64,000 bases of DNA from Pseudomonas sp. LFM046 (GTDB lineage: Bacteria > Pseudomonadota > Gammaproteobacteria > Pseudomonadales > Pseudomonadaceae), in NCBI RefSeq assembly GCF_000949385.2, contig NZ_JYKO02000001.1, positions 186,001-250,000 on the forward strand, given 5' to 3'. Positions 51,427-61,166 of the stretch are shown piece after piece. The number at the start of each line of letters is the position of its first letter. Position 1 is the first letter of the stretch. The notes beneath the pieces are model-generated. The model saw only the letters and a program-made list of their open reading frames with translations, searched no databases and was not told where the DNA came from. A program made the position numbers and the translations under genes.

Positions 51427-51517
51427 CCGGATCAGCCGTTTCATCGCATTATCCAGCCCTGCATGTGCACGTCGCCCCTCTAGAGTCGTGGCCATCTACA
51501 TCAAGAGGGCAATGGAC

Positions 51518-51967
51518 ATGCCGAGGGATGATCTCTTCAAGGGGCGGATTTCACGGGAAGGGCAGATCTATCACATCACCATGACTACTGATGAGCGGCG
51601 GCCCCTGTTCCGGGAATTCGAATGCGCCCGTATAGCCGTTGCCGAGCTTCGTCGATTGCATGAGCAGAACGTGGTCAATTCGCTGGCTTGGGTTTTGATG
51701 CCGGATCACTTGCATTGGCTGTTTCAGCTCAATGGGCCGATTGGATTGTCCACAGTGGTCAAGGTGTTCAAGGGGCGTTCGGCCCGACAGCTGGGTTTAT
51801 GGATGGATACCGGGGGCGCCGTCTGGCAGCAGGGTTTCCGCGACCATGCGCTGCGCAGTGAGGAGGACATCCGCAAGGTCGCTCGTTACATCGTGGCTAA
51901 TCCGTTGCGGGCGGGCTTGGTGGAGCGAATCGGTGATTACCCGTTCTGGGATGCGCAGTGGCTCTGA
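51518..51967 (+). CDS. REP-associated tyrosine transposase (RAYT, TnpA-REP)
   Basis: A 149-residue Y1 transposase of the RAYT group. The HUH-type motif is HLH at residues 64-66 in LMPDHLHWLFQL, and the catalytic Tyr is Y124 in ARYIVANPLRAGL. MPRDDLFKGRISREGQIYHI is a typical RAYT N-terminus, which with AGAGGG eight bases upstream supports the ATG at 51518; a GTG ten codons earlier is also open. RAYTs nick and rejoin REP hairpins and are held to spread REPs. This copy is flanked by REPs at 51331-51426 and 51975-52000, and the same REP recurs at 18007 and 59271. Confidence 0.93.
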   Translation: MPRDDLFKGRISREGQIYHITMTTDERRPLFREFECARIAVAELRRLHEQNVVNSLAWVLMPDHLHWLFQLNGPIGLSTVVKVFKGRSARQLGLWMDTGGAVWQQGFRDHALRSEEDIRKVARYIVANPLRAGLVERIGDYPFWDAQWL

Positions 51968-51974
51968 TTTCTCT

Positions 51975-52000
51975 GTGGGGGCGAATGAATTCGCCCCCAC
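51975..52000. repeat. REP element downstream of the RAYT gene
   Basis: A perfect palindrome with 12-base arms GTGGGGGCGAAT and ATTCGCCCCCAC around GA, eight bases past the RAYT stop. It may also serve as the transcript end for the RAYT and the convergent FUSC gene. Confidence 0.93.
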
Positions 52001-52027
52001 AAGAGCCGGCCAGGTTCTGGCCGTCTG

Positions 52028-54205
52028 CTACGCCACCTTCCCCTCATTCAACAAGTGCGCCGCCAACGTCCTGAGCGGCCCCAACTGCCGGCAGATCAGG
52101 CCGAGCTCGGTCTGTACCAGTCGCGGGCGGTCGTCCATGTCTTCCGGCAGGTGCGCCAGGTCCCGGGCCAGGGCTTCTTCCTGGTCGCTGTGGATGCTCA
52201 CGGCCTGCTTCTCGGTCAGGCCCCGGGCGATGTCGTCGAGGCTGCCGGCGATGCGCTCGGCGGCGTTCTCGATGGTCGCGGTCAGGGCTTCTCCCGGCGT
52301 CTCGCTGCGGTGGGCGCCGAGGGCGGAGAGGTAGCTCAGCAAGGTGTGGGAGAGCACCAGGAAGCGGAAGCCGATATCCGCCTCCTTACGGAAGTGGCCG
52401 GGCTCCATCAGCATGTTGGACAGGGTGGTGGACAGCGCCGCGTCAGCGTTGTGGGCGTTGCGCCGGGCCAGGCGGTAGGCCAGGTCGTCGCGCTTGCCGG
52501 CGGCGTACTGCTGCATGATCTGGCGCAGGTAGCGGCTGTTGCACGCCAGGGTGTTGGCCACCACTTGGTTGAGCCGGCGGCCCTGCCAGTCCGGGAGGAT
52601 GAAGATCACCGCGAGGCCGGCGATCAGTGCGCCCAGCAGGGTGTCCACCAGGCGTGGCAGGAACAGGCCGTAGCTGTTGCCGATCTGGTTGAAGCAGAAC
52701 AGCACCATCAGGGTGATGGCGGCAGTGGCGAGGGTGTAGCGGGTGGTGCGGGTGGCGAAGAACACCACGCCCGCCACCACGGCGAACACCGACTGCACCA
52801 GGGCGCTGGGGAACAGGTCGAACAATGCCCAGCCGAGCGCCAGGCCCAGCAGTGTGCCGGCGATCCGCTGTACCAGCTTGCGCCGGGTGGCGCCGAAGTT
52901 GGGCTGGCAGACGAATACCGTGGTGAGCAGGATCCAGTAGCCCTGCTGCGGGTGGATCAGGTGCAGCATCCCGTAGCCGGCGGCCAGCGCCAGGCCCATG
53001 CGCAGGGCGTGGCGGAATACCAGGGAGGTGGGCGTGAGGTTCTGCTTGAGGCGCTCCCAGACGTCCTTCAGGCCCTGGGGCGAACGGTCCAGCAGGCTGG
53101 CGTCCTGGGCTTCGGCAAGGGCGTCTGGGTTGCTGGAGTCGGTGAGCAGGCGGTCCAGGGTGGCGAGGTTGCGGGCCAGGGCGTTGAGGGAACGCAACAG
53201 GCCGCGCCAGGCCGGATTGCTCTGGATGCGCAGGTGCTCCAATGACTTGTTCAGGTCTTCCAGGGCCTGGGTGCCGTCCAGGTAGTCGAACGGCTGGCGC
53301 AGACGGATGGCGCGGCCCAGGGCCTGGCAGGCGCCGCCCTGCTGGCGCAGCAGGCGCTGGCAGCGGAACAGCACGTCGCTGTGGAAGAAGGCCTCCGACA
53401 GCTCGTTGTAGGGATGGTGCGAGGAGCTGGCGCGCTCGTGGATGTCCTGGGCCAGGAAGTAGAGCTTGAGGTAGCGGTTCACCTTGGGCCCCGGCCGGCC
53501 GTTGCCAACCCGGTGCAGGATGATCTCCTTGGCCGCGTTCAGTGCCGCCACCACCTGGCCGTTCTGCCGCGCCAGCTCCAGGCGACGGGCCTCCAGGTCG
53601 AGGTGGCGCACCGGTTCCAGCAGCGCGGATTTCAGCTTCAGGTACTTCCCCAGCTCGTTGAACAGCTTGGCCAGGCTCTGCTGCACGGGCTGGTGGGTGA
53701 ACATCGCCTGCCAGAGCACCGACAGCAGCCCATACCAGGCGGCGCCAGCCACCAGCAGGGCGGGTTCCTGCCAGAGGTTGGTGAGCGCACCGTTGCGCTG
53801 GTCGACGCCGATCATGGTGTAGATGGAGAGGATCAGCGTCGCCGAGGCGATGCTGGCGTAACGCTCGCCGAGGGCGCCGAGCATGGTCAGGCCGAAGCTG
53901 GCGAGCGCCAGGGCACTGACGAATATCCAGGGATAGGGGAACAGCAGTTCCACCGAAAGCGAGGCGACGCTGAAGCAGCCGAGGGTCACCAGCAAGGCGG
54001 TGAGGCGACCCTGCCAACTGTCATCGGTTTCCGCCAGGGCGCTGGCGATGATGCCGAGGAAGAGCGGGATCAACAGGTCCATGCGGTCCTGCTGCCAGCA
54101 CAGCGCCATGCTCCCGGTCAGGGCGACGAAGACGCGCAGGCTGTAGCTGAACTTGTCCAGCGCCCAGAGGCGGCGCAGCGTTTGAACGAATGGGGTCGAG
54201 GGCAT
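52028..54205 (-). CDS. FUSC/YccS-family inner-membrane protein
   Basis: A 725-residue membrane protein with two blocks of hydrophobic helices (about 20-170 and 385-520) separated and followed by soluble domains, the layout of YccS/YhfK and aromatic acid exporters. FSYSLRVFVALTGSMALCWQ begins the first block; GYWILLTTVFVCQPNFGATR and QRIAGTLLGLALGWALFDLF mark the second, the conserved FUSC core. Substrate unknown. No membrane-fusion protein gene (AaeA type) is beside it, so it is more likely the YccS subgroup. Its stop is 28 bases from the RAYT-linked REP. Confidence 0.9.
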   Translation of the reverse strand: MPSTPFVQTLRRLWALDKFSYSLRVFVALTGSMALCWQQDRMDLLIPLFLGIIASALAETDDSWQGRLTALLVTLGCFSVASLSVELLFPYPWIFVSALALASFGLTMLGALGERYASIASATLILSIYTMIGVDQRNGALTNLWQEPALLVAGAAWYGLLSVLWQAMFTHQPVQQSLAKLFNELGKYLKLKSALLEPVRHLDLEARRLELARQNGQVVAALNAAKEIILHRVGNGRPGPKVNRYLKLYFLAQDIHERASSSHHPYNELSEAFFHSDVLFRCQRLLRQQGGACQALGRAIRLRQPFDYLDGTQALEDLNKSLEHLRIQSNPAWRGLLRSLNALARNLATLDRLLTDSSNPDALAEAQDASLLDRSPQGLKDVWERLKQNLTPTSLVFRHALRMGLALAAGYGMLHLIHPQQGYWILLTTVFVCQPNFGATRRKLVQRIAGTLLGLALGWALFDLFPSALVQSVFAVVAGVVFFATRTTRYTLATAAITLMVLFCFNQIGNSYGLFLPRLVDTLLGALIAGLAVIFILPDWQGRRLNQVVANTLACNSRYLRQIMQQYAAGKRDDLAYRLARRNAHNADAALSTTLSNMLMEPGHFRKEADIGFRFLVLSHTLLSYLSALGAHRSETPGEALTATIENAAERIAGSLDDIARGLTEKQAVSIHSDQEEALARDLAHLPEDMDDRPRLVQTELGLICRQLGPLRTLAAHLLNEGKVA

Positions 54206-54444
54206 AGGGGCCTTGTGGGCGAATGTCCGGGTACGGCTGTGCTGCCGGCTACAGCCTAAGTGTTGCGACGGGCCCTGTCAGCCGCCTTGTCGCATTCGAT
54301 TCCTTGGTCTGTCGTGGAGCGGTGGGAGTCACATCGGTACAGGGAAAAATCGGTACGAGTGTGCTGATTTCCTGCTGGTGGCTGTCGGGGATTTCGTGCA
54401 GGCTTGCGCAAATGCTGGCCAGACCAATTCTCGGATGCCCCCGG

Positions 54445-55188
54445 ATGAGAAGACGCTGTGGTTTTGCCCTGTTCGCCCTTCTGCTCGCGTTGTCGAGCGC
54501 CAATGCCGAAACACTGCGCATGGCCGCCGATGTCTGGCCACCCTTCACCGATGCCAGGTTGCCGGGCAATGGCCTGGCCTCTGAACTGGTGAGCGCTGCC
54601 CTGAAGCGTGCCGGGCATCGCGCCGAGTACGTCGAGGTGCCCTGGGCTCGCGCGTTGCGTGGCCTTCAGATGGGGGATTACGACCTGATCGTCAACGCCT
54701 GGTACAGCGATGAGCGCGCCGGGTACGGCCTGTTTTCCAAACCCTATCTGACCAACCGCATCCTCTTCCTCAAGCGCAAGGGCAGTGCCGTCGATTTCCA
54801 GTCCCCGGATGATCTCAAGCGCTACAGCATTGCCGTGGTCCGGGGCTACAGCTATCAGCCGAGCTTCGACAACGACACCCGCCTGCACAAAGTCCCGGTG
54901 ATGGGCTTCCAGATGGGCGCGCGGATGCTCGCCGCCGGGCGTGTCGAGCTGACTCTGGAAGACGAGCTGGTGGCGCGTTTTTATCTGGGACGCGAGCTGT
55001 CAGGCATTCGCGACCAGCTGGAATTCCTGCCCCGACCGCTTTCCGAGAATGGCCTGCACATCCTGGTACGCCGCAGCCATCCACGGCATCAGCAGCTGGT
55101 GGAGGACTTCGACCGTGCCATGCAGTCCATGCGTGAGGACGGCACCTATCAGGCCATCTTTGCCCGTCACGGGCTGCCCGCGCCCTGA
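54445..55188 (+). CDS. Orphan periplasmic solute-binding protein (SBP_bac_3 family)
   Basis: A 247-residue exported protein. The ATG at 54445 gives a clean signal peptide MRRRCGFALFALLLALSSAN-A; the frame is open 74 codons upstream but encodes nothing signal-like. ETLRMAADVWPPFTDARLPG, GLASELVSAALKRAGHRAEY, VPWARALRGLQMGDYDLIVN and SDERAGYGLFSKPYLTNRIL are the binding-protein family 3 segments. It resembles the other orphan binding proteins in this window in the PWxRxL motif after the first strand set. No transporter genes are adjacent. Confidence 0.85.
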   Translation: MRRRCGFALFALLLALSSANAETLRMAADVWPPFTDARLPGNGLASELVSAALKRAGHRAEYVEVPWARALRGLQMGDYDLIVNAWYSDERAGYGLFSKPYLTNRILFLKRKGSAVDFQSPDDLKRYSIAVVRGYSYQPSFDNDTRLHKVPVMGFQMGARMLAAGRVELTLEDELVARFYLGRELSGIRDQLEFLPRPLSENGLHILVRRSHPRHQQLVEDFDRAMQSMREDGTYQAIFARHGLPAP

Positions 55189-55225
55189 CGTCCGGTCAGC
55201 AGCGCGGGCCTGACCAGGCTTCGGG

Positions 55226-56605
55226 TCAGAGGACGCGAACCTTGTAGGCCCGCCCTTTGATCCGGCCTTCGCTGAGGCGCTTGAGCGCCTGCTTGGCGAT
55301 GCCGCGTTCCACGGCGACGAAGGCCTGGAAGTCGAAGATGGCGATCTTGCCCACCTGGCTACCGGGAATCCCGGCTTCGCCGGTGAGGGCGCCGAGGATG
55401 TCGCCGGGGCGCAGTTTCTCCTTGCGCCCGCCGTTGATGCACAACGTGGCCATCGGGGGCAGCAGCGGTTCGCGATTCTTCACGACCAGTTCGTCCAGGC
55501 GCTGCCAGTTCAGCGGGGCCTGCTGCAGGTCCTCGATGGCCTGGGCGCGGTTGGCTTCCGCCGGCGCCACCAGGCTCAGGGCCAGGCCCTTCTCGCCGGC
55601 ACGGCCGCTGCGTCCGACGCGATGGATATGCACTTCGGGGTCGCGGGACAGCTCGACGTTGATCACCGCTTCCAGCCCGGCAATGTCCAGGCCGCGCGCC
55701 GCCACGTCGGTGGCCACCAGCACGCTGCAGCTCTGGTTGGCGAAGAGGGTCAGCACCTGGTCGCGTTCGCGCTGCTCCAGGTCGCCGTGCAGGGACTGCG
55801 CGGAAATGCCGTTGCCACGCAGGTGTTCTTCCAGTTCCTGGCACTGCTGGCGGGTGTGGCAGAAGGCGACGCAGGATTGCGGGCGGTTGCTTTGCAACAG
55901 GCGCAGTACGGCATCCATGCGCTGGCGCGGGTCGATCTCGTAGAAGCGCTGTTCGATCTGGCTGTCGTCATGCAGCGCTTCCACCTTCACCTGCTGCGGC
56001 TCGCGCATGAAGGTCTTGGCCAGTTGGGCGATGCCCGCCGGGTAGGTGGCGGAGAACAGCAGCGTCTGCCGGCGCGACGGGAGCTGGCCGATGATGTCGG
56101 CGATGCTGTCGTAGAAGCCCATGTCGAGCATGCGGTCGGCTTCGTCCAGCACCAGGGTGTTGAGGCCGTCCAGCACCAGCGTGCCCTTGCGCAGGTGTTC
56201 CTGCACGCGGCCCGGGGTGCCGACGATGACATGGGCGCCGTGCTCCAGGGAGCCCACCTGGGGCCCGAACGGCACGCCACCGCAAAGGGTCAGCACCTTG
56301 ATGTTGCCGTGACCACGGGCCAGGCGGCGGATTTCCTTGGCTACCTGGTCGGCCAGCTCGCGGGTGGGGCAGAGCACCAGGGCCTGGCAACCAAAGAAGC
56401 GCGGGTTCAGCGGCTCCAGCAGGCCGATGCCGAAGGCGGCGGTCTTGCCGCTGCCGGTCTTGGCCTGGGCGATCAGGTCCCGGCCCTTGAGGATCAGCGG
56501 CAGGGCCTGGGCCTGGATCGGGGTCATGTCGCGGTAGCCCAGGGTCTCCAGATTGGTCAGGGTGGCCTCGGAGAGGGGCAGCGAAGAAAAGGCGGTGGTG
56601 GTCAC
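55226..56605 (-). CDS. dbpA: DbpA, DEAD-box RNA helicase specific for 23S rRNA
   Basis: A 459-residue helicase. Core motifs: TPIQAQALPLILKGRDLIAQ, AKTGSGKTAAF (Walker A), [38 protein letters not shown] and HRVGRSGRAGE. The C-terminal about 75 residues (LCINGGRKEKLRPGDILGAL through KGRAYKVRVL) are the DbpA RNA-binding domain, which recognises hairpin 92 of 23S rRNA during large-subunit assembly. This domain sets it apart from RhlE at 24347. It stands convergent to the binding-protein gene. Confidence 0.96.
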   Translation of the reverse strand: MTTTAFSSLPLSEATLTNLETLGYRDMTPIQAQALPLILKGRDLIAQAKTGSGKTAAFGIGLLEPLNPRFFGCQALVLCPTRELADQVAKEIRRLARGHGNIKVLTLCGGVPFGPQVGSLEHGAHVIVGTPGRVQEHLRKGTLVLDGLNTLVLDEADRMLDMGFYDSIADIIGQLPSRRQTLLFSATYPAGIAQLAKTFMREPQQVKVEALHDDSQIEQRFYEIDPRQRMDAVLRLLQSNRPQSCVAFCHTRQQCQELEEHLRGNGISAQSLHGDLEQRERDQVLTLFANQSCSVLVATDVAARGLDIAGLEAVINVELSRDPEVHIHRVGRSGRAGEKGLALSLVAPAEANRAQAIEDLQQAPLNWQRLDELVVKNREPLLPPMATLCINGGRKEKLRPGDILGALTGEAGIPGSQVGKIAIFDFQAFVAVERGIAKQALKRLSEGRIKGRAYKVRVL

Positions 56606-56665
56606 GGGACAGGCCTGAAAGTCGAAATGGCGCGCAGTTTAGCAGGCCGGCGCGTGCCACCCCGG

Positions 56666-58081
56666 TCACTCGTCGATATCGCGGCTCACCCGGCGTGCGG
56701 CACGGCCGCTGTCGCGCGGCAGCTGGAAGAAGATCGTCGCGGCCAGCAGCGTCAGCACGCCGACACACAGGTAGGTGCCCTGGAAGGCCGCCAGCGTGCT
56801 CGACGTGTCCGGTTTGCCGAACCCGCCGAGCAGCGCTGCCGCCACTGCCACGCCGAGGCTCATGGAAAGCTGCATCACCACCGACAGCAGGCTGTTGCCG
56901 CTGCTGGCCTGGTGATCGTCCAGGTCCAGCAGGGTGACGGTGTTCATCGCCGTGAACTGCATGGAGTTCACCGCGCCCAGCGCGCCCAGGTGCAGGAGCA
57001 GCAGTGGGTAGGGGGTGTCGGCGTCGATCAGCGACAGGCTGGCGATCATCCCGCCCAACAGCATCGTGTTGCCCAGCAACAGACGACGGTAGCCAAGGCG
57101 GTCCAGCAGGGGCTTGGCCAGCGGCTTGGCGAGCATGGCGGCGAGCGCCAGGGGGATCAGGGTCATGCCCGCCTGCGCTGGCGGAAAACCGAGGGCGACC
57201 TGCAGCAGCAGGGGCGTGAGGAAGGGCAGGGCACTGCTGCCCAGGCGCGAGAACAGGTTGCCGAGAATGCCTGCGGCGAAGGTGCGGGTGCGGAACAGCG
57301 AGGGGGCGAACAGCGGCTTTTCCACCTGCACCGCGTGCAGCCAGTAGGCGGCGAGGCAGGCCAGGCCGCCAAGCAACAGCAGCATCACGCGTACATGGGG
57401 CAGGTGCAGTTCGCCGAGACCTTCCAGGGCGATGGTGATCAGCACCATTGCCGTGCCGAACAGCAGGAATCCGACGACGTCCAGGCGCACCGACCCGCTG
57501 CCGCGCAGGTCCGGCATGAAGCGCCACGCGGCCAGTCCGCCCAGCACGCCCACCGGCAGGTTGATCAGGAAGATCCAGTGCCAGCTGACGTATTCCACCA
57601 GCCAGCCGCCCAGGGTCGGGCCGATCAACGGACCGAGCAGGCCGGGCAGGGTGATGAAACTCATGATCCGCACCAGCTCCGAGCGCGGGTAGGCGCGCAG
57701 TACCACCAGGCGCCCCACCGGCATCATCAGCGCGCCGCCAAGGCCTTGCAGCACCCGCGCGCCCACCAGTTGCGGCAGTGTCGAAGACAGGGCGCAGACC
57801 AGTGAACCGAGGCTGAACAGCAGCACTGCGCCGAAGAACACCCGGCGGGTGCCGAAACGGTCGGAAAGCCAGCCGGAGGCGGGGATGAGCAGGGCCACGG
57901 TGAGCAGGTAGGCGATGACCACCGATTGCATGCGCAGCGGGTCTTCCGCCAGGTCGTGGGCCATGGCCGGCAGGGCGGTGTTGAGGATGGTGGCGTCGAG
58001 GGCCTGCATGAAGAACGCCACCGCCACCAACCAGGGCAGCAGGCGCGCGGTGCGGGCATCGAGCTGGGCGGGTTCGGCCAT
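56666..58081 (-). CDS. MFS multidrug efflux transporter, DHA2 family (MdtD-like)
   Basis: A 471-residue inner-membrane transporter with 14 predicted helices. LNTALPAMAHDLAEDPLRMQ and VIAYLLTVALLIPASGWLSD with the loop motif SDRFGTRRVF are the MFS motif A; RVLQGLGGALMMPVGRLVVL is motif C-like for DHA2 exporters. It is closest in pattern to E. coli MdtD. Exported substrates are unknown. The ATG at 58081 gives the family N-terminus; the longer open frame runs into the divergent promoter. It is divergent from the TorT-like gene with 151 bases between. Confidence 0.92.
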   Translation of the reverse strand: MAEPAQLDARTARLLPWLVAVAFFMQALDATILNTALPAMAHDLAEDPLRMQSVVIAYLLTVALLIPASGWLSDRFGTRRVFFGAVLLFSLGSLVCALSSTLPQLVGARVLQGLGGALMMPVGRLVVLRAYPRSELVRIMSFITLPGLLGPLIGPTLGGWLVEYVSWHWIFLINLPVGVLGGLAAWRFMPDLRGSGSVRLDVVGFLLFGTAMVLITIALEGLGELHLPHVRVMLLLLGGLACLAAYWLHAVQVEKPLFAPSLFRTRTFAAGILGNLFSRLGSSALPFLTPLLLQVALGFPPAQAGMTLIPLALAAMLAKPLAKPLLDRLGYRRLLLGNTMLLGGMIASLSLIDADTPYPLLLLHLGALGAVNSMQFTAMNTVTLLDLDDHQASSGNSLLSVVMQLSMSLGVAVAAALLGGFGKPDTSSTLAAFQGTYLCVGVLTLLAATIFFQLPRDSGRAARRVSRDIDE

Positions 58082-58232
58082 GGGAATCCTTGCGTGGGCG
58101 ACCTCGCGCACTTTAGGCGGGCGCCGGCTGCCTCGCCAGCGCAATCGATCGTCCAGAGCGCGCTGGTGTTCGGCTGCTAGCCTTGCCACTATCCCACTCT
58201 CACCTACGGCTGCCATGGACAGGACTGTACCC

Positions 58233-59264
58233 ATGCGGACGCTTTGCGCCCTTTTGTCGAGCTGGCTGATCGCCTTCCCCTGCCTGGCGGCGGAGTGGTT
58301 TCCGCTGCAGGTGGAGATGGATGGCCGCAAGGCCGATTACCAGCCCCTCGACCGCGCCAGCAAGCCCTGGCGCATCTGCGCGCTGTTGCCCCATGGCATG
58401 GACCGCTACTGGTGGGGTGTGGCCTGGGGGCTGTATGAGGAGGCGCAGCGCCAGGGCGTGCAGCTCGGGATATACGAAGCCGGCGGCTACCAATACCCGG
58501 ACATGCAGCGGGCGCAATTGACCCGCTGCGGACAGCTCGCCGCGGACGCCTATGTGATCGCCGCCATCAAAGCCAAGGGGCTGTGCGACGAGATCGCCCT
58601 GCTCAAGCGCGACAAAGTGCCGGTGATCGATCTGGTCAACGGCATCGACTGCCCCGGCGTCACCGCACGCTCACGGGTGGATTTCGCCGGCATGGTGCGA
58701 GCGGCCATTGGTTATATCCGCACCCACAGCAAAGGCCGTCCTGTGCGCGTGGGCTGGCTGCCAGGCCCCAAGGACGCCGGATGGGTGCAGGCTGCCGAAC
58801 GCAGTATGGCCGAGGTGACCGCTGGCACTAATGTGACCCTGAGATCGGCGGGCTATGGCCCTGTGGACCGCTCTACCCAGGCGGTGCTGGTGCGCCAGTT
58901 GCTGGCCCGCGAGCCGCAGCTCGACTACATCCTCGGCAATGCCGAAGCGGCCGCCTTCGCCGCCCAGCTGGTGCGTGCCCGTGGCAGCCACTACAAGGCC
59001 CAGGTGGTGTCGTTCTACGCCACCGAGCGGGTGCTGGAGGCCATTGGCGACGGCACCATCCTGGCCGCGCCCACCGATTCTCCGGTGATTCAGGCGCGGG
59101 TCGCGGTGGATCTGGCGGTGCGAGCTCTGGAAGGCAAGCCGATCGCGACGCTGGTCAGCCCGGAGATCGAGGTGATCGACCAGTCAAATCTCAAGGGTTT
59201 CGACATCAGCCGTCTGATGCCGCCCAGCGGGCACTGGATGATCCGGCAGGAGTTGCCGGAGTGA
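58233..59264 (+). CDS. TorT-like periplasmic binding protein
   Basis: A 343-residue exported protein with a signal peptide (MRTLCALLSSWLIAFPCLA). The body is a type 1 periplasmic binding fold close to TorT, the TMAO-sensing partner of the TorS kinase: KPWRICALLPHGMDRYWWGV, GIYEAGGYQYPDMQRAQLTR, DLVNGIDCPGV and VGWLPGPKDAGW line up with the remembered TorT sequence. No torS, torR or torCAD is in the window, so partner and ligand are unknown. The ATG at 58233 has AGGA upstream; 58215 is an alternative. A REP element follows six bases after the stop. Confidence 0.82.
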   Translation: MRTLCALLSSWLIAFPCLAAEWFPLQVEMDGRKADYQPLDRASKPWRICALLPHGMDRYWWGVAWGLYEEAQRQGVQLGIYEAGGYQYPDMQRAQLTRCGQLAADAYVIAAIKAKGLCDEIALLKRDKVPVIDLVNGIDCPGVTARSRVDFAGMVRAAIGYIRTHSKGRPVRVGWLPGPKDAGWVQAAERSMAEVTAGTNVTLRSAGYGPVDRSTQAVLVRQLLAREPQLDYILGNAEAAAFAAQLVRARGSHYKAQVVSFYATERVLEAIGDGTILAAPTDSPVIQARVAVDLAVRALEGKPIATLVSPEIEVIDQSNLKGFDISRLMPPSGHWMIRQELPE

Positions 59265-59270
59265 CTGGAC

Positions 59271-59296
59271 GGGGGCGAATTCATTCGCCCCTACAG
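59271..59296. repeat. REP element after the TorT-like gene
   Basis: Arms GGGGCGAAT and ATTCGCCCC around TC, with CTACAG following, the same class as the elements around the RAYT at 51518. Confidence 0.92.
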
Positions 59297-59324
59297 GCCC
59301 AGCACCGAACCTCTCCGCAAAACA

Positions 59325-59359
59325 AAACGGCCCCTGGCGCGTCACGCCAGGGGCCGTTT
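59325..59359. terminator. Terminator between the TorT-like gene and betA
   Basis: Arms AAACGGCCCCTGGCG and CGCCAGGGGCCGTTT around CGTCA make a strong hairpin. With A-rich sequence on the left and TTTC on the right it can end betIBA transcription from the right and transcription from the TorT-like gene. Confidence 0.92.
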
Positions 59360-59376
59360 CATTCAGCAGGTCAGCC

Positions 59377-61065
59377 TTACACTTTGCGTACCGGCGTGCC
59401 ACGCACCGGCTTCTCTCCGGCCACGTAGTAGCTGGCGGTGCTGCGCGGCAGGGGCTTACGGTTGCGGATCTTATCGGCGATCTTCTCGGCGATCATGATG
59501 GTGGTCGCGTTGAGGTTGCCGGTGATGATCTCCGGCATGATCGACGCGTCCACCACCCGCAGGCCTTCCATGCCGTGCACGCGGCCCTGGCCGTCGACCA
59601 CGGCCATGTCGTCGGTGCCCATCTTGCAGGAGCAGGACGGGTGGAAGGCGGTTTCGGCGTGATTGCGGATGAAATCATCCAGCTCGGCGTCGCTCTGGCG
59701 GTTCGCGCCCGGGCTCAGCTCACGGCCACGGTACGGGTCCAGCGCCGGCTGGGCCATGATCTCGCGGGTGAGGCGGATGCCGTCGCGGAATTCCTGCCAG
59801 TCCTGTTCGTGGGACATGTAGTTGAACAGGATGCTCGGGTGCTGGCGCGGGTCCTTCGACTTCAGGTGGATGCGGCCGCGGCTCGGCGAGCGCATGGAAC
59901 CCATGTGGGCCTGGAAGCCATGCTCCTGCACGCCCTTGCTGCCGTTGTAGTTGATCGCCACGGGCAGGAAGTGGAACTGGATGTTCGGCCAGGCGAATTC
60001 CGGCCGGGTACGGATGAAGCCGCCGGCCTCGAACTGGTTGCTGGCGCCCAGGCCCGTGCCGAGGAACATCCATTCGGCGCCGATGGCCGGCTGGTTCCAC
60101 CATTTGGTGGCCGGGTAGATGGAAACCGGTTCCTTGCAGGCGTACTGCAGGTAGAGCTCCAGGTGGTCCTGCAGGTTGGCGCCGACGCCCGGCAGGTCGT
60201 GTACGACCGGCACGTCGAGGTCGCGCAGCAGGGACGCCGGGCCCACGCCAGAGCGCTGCAGCAGCTGCGGCGAGGCGATGGCGCCGCTGCACACCAGCAC
60301 TTCGCGACGGGCATGGGCGGTGATCAGGTTGTCGCTGTTGCCCTTGAGGTAGGCGACGCCGATGGCGCGCTTGCCGCTGAACAGGATGCGGTCGCTCAGG
60401 GCGTGGGTGACGATGGTCAGGTTCGGGCGGTTGCGCGCCTGGTCCAGGTAACCGCGGCCGGTGGCGGCACGGCGGCCTTCCGGGGTCACGGTGCGGTCCA
60501 TGGGACCGAAGCCTTCCTGCTGGTAGCCGTTGAGGTCTTCGGTGCGCGGGTAACCGGCCTGCACGCCGGCCTCGACCATGGCGTGGAACAGCGGGTTGTT
60601 GCCGGCCTTGGGCGTGGTCACGCTCACCGGGCCATCGCCGCCGTGGAAATCGTTCGGGCCGATGTCGCGGGTTTCAGCCTTGCGGAAGTAAGGCAGGCAG
60701 TCCAGGTAGGTCCAGTCTTCCAGGCCCGGGAGCTTGGCCCAGTGGTCGAAGTCCAGGGCGTTGCCGCGGATGTAGCACATGCCGTTGATCAGCGAGGAGC
60801 CGCCCAGGCCCTTGCCACGGCCGCACTCCATGCGGCGGTTGTTCATGTAGGGCTCCGGATCGGTCTCGTAGGCCCAGTTGTAGCGGCGGCCCTGCAGCGG
60901 GAAGGCGAGGGCGGCGGGCATCTGGGTACGGAAGTCCAGGCGATAGTCCGGGCCGCCGGCTTCCAGCAGCAGGACGCTGACATCGGCGTCTTCGGTCAGG
61001 CGGGTGGCCAGCACGTTACCGGCGGAGCCGGCGCCGACGATGATGTAATCGAATTCTTGGGACAT
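59377..61065 (-). CDS. betA: BetA, choline dehydrogenase
   Basis: A 562-residue GMC-family flavoprotein that oxidises choline to betaine aldehyde at the inner membrane. The FAD fold [19 protein letters not shown] opens the protein, [20 protein letters not shown] is the GMC signature 1, [17 protein letters not shown] signature 2, and the active-site His is in [12 protein letters not shown] near residue 470. Length matches the family. Third gene of the leftward operon betI-betB-betA; 101 bases containing a hairpin separate it from betB. Confidence 0.97.
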   Translation of the reverse strand: MSQEFDYIIVGAGSAGNVLATRLTEDADVSVLLLEAGGPDYRLDFRTQMPAALAFPLQGRRYNWAYETDPEPYMNNRRMECGRGKGLGGSSLINGMCYIRGNALDFDHWAKLPGLEDWTYLDCLPYFRKAETRDIGPNDFHGGDGPVSVTTPKAGNNPLFHAMVEAGVQAGYPRTEDLNGYQQEGFGPMDRTVTPEGRRAATGRGYLDQARNRPNLTIVTHALSDRILFSGKRAIGVAYLKGNSDNLITAHARREVLVCSGAIASPQLLQRSGVGPASLLRDLDVPVVHDLPGVGANLQDHLELYLQYACKEPVSIYPATKWWNQPAIGAEWMFLGTGLGASNQFEAGGFIRTRPEFAWPNIQFHFLPVAINYNGSKGVQEHGFQAHMGSMRSPSRGRIHLKSKDPRQHPSILFNYMSHEQDWQEFRDGIRLTREIMAQPALDPYRGRELSPGANRQSDAELDDFIRNHAETAFHPSCSCKMGTDDMAVVDGQGRVHGMEGLRVVDASIMPEIITGNLNATTIMIAEKIADKIRNRKPLPRSTASYYVAGEKPVRGTPVRKV

Positions 61066-61125
61066 TTGACTTACCTGCTAGATAACCCGGAGCAGCCTCC
61101 GGGGCACGGCATCTTTTTCTCGGGT

Positions 61126-61149
61126 GCGGCCCGGGATGTCCCGGGCCGC
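61126..61149 (-). other. Stem-loop between betB and betA
   Basis: Perfect 11-base arms GCGGCCCGGGA and TCCCGGGCCGC around TG. No T-tract follows in the direction of transcription, so an mRNA-processing or stabilising role is more likely than termination. Confidence 0.55.
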
Positions 61150-61166
61150 CGGGGTGCTTTCGCCGA

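Noticed and set aside
55622-57805. 727-codon plus-strand frame opposite dbpA and the MFS gene
   Set aside because: Antisense to two well supported genes, Gln/His-rich with no conserved motif.
45971-59300. The accessory-like stretch considered as a genomic island or prophage
   Set aside because: No integrase, tRNA end, phage gene or clear composition break; the only mobile element is the RAYT with REPs.
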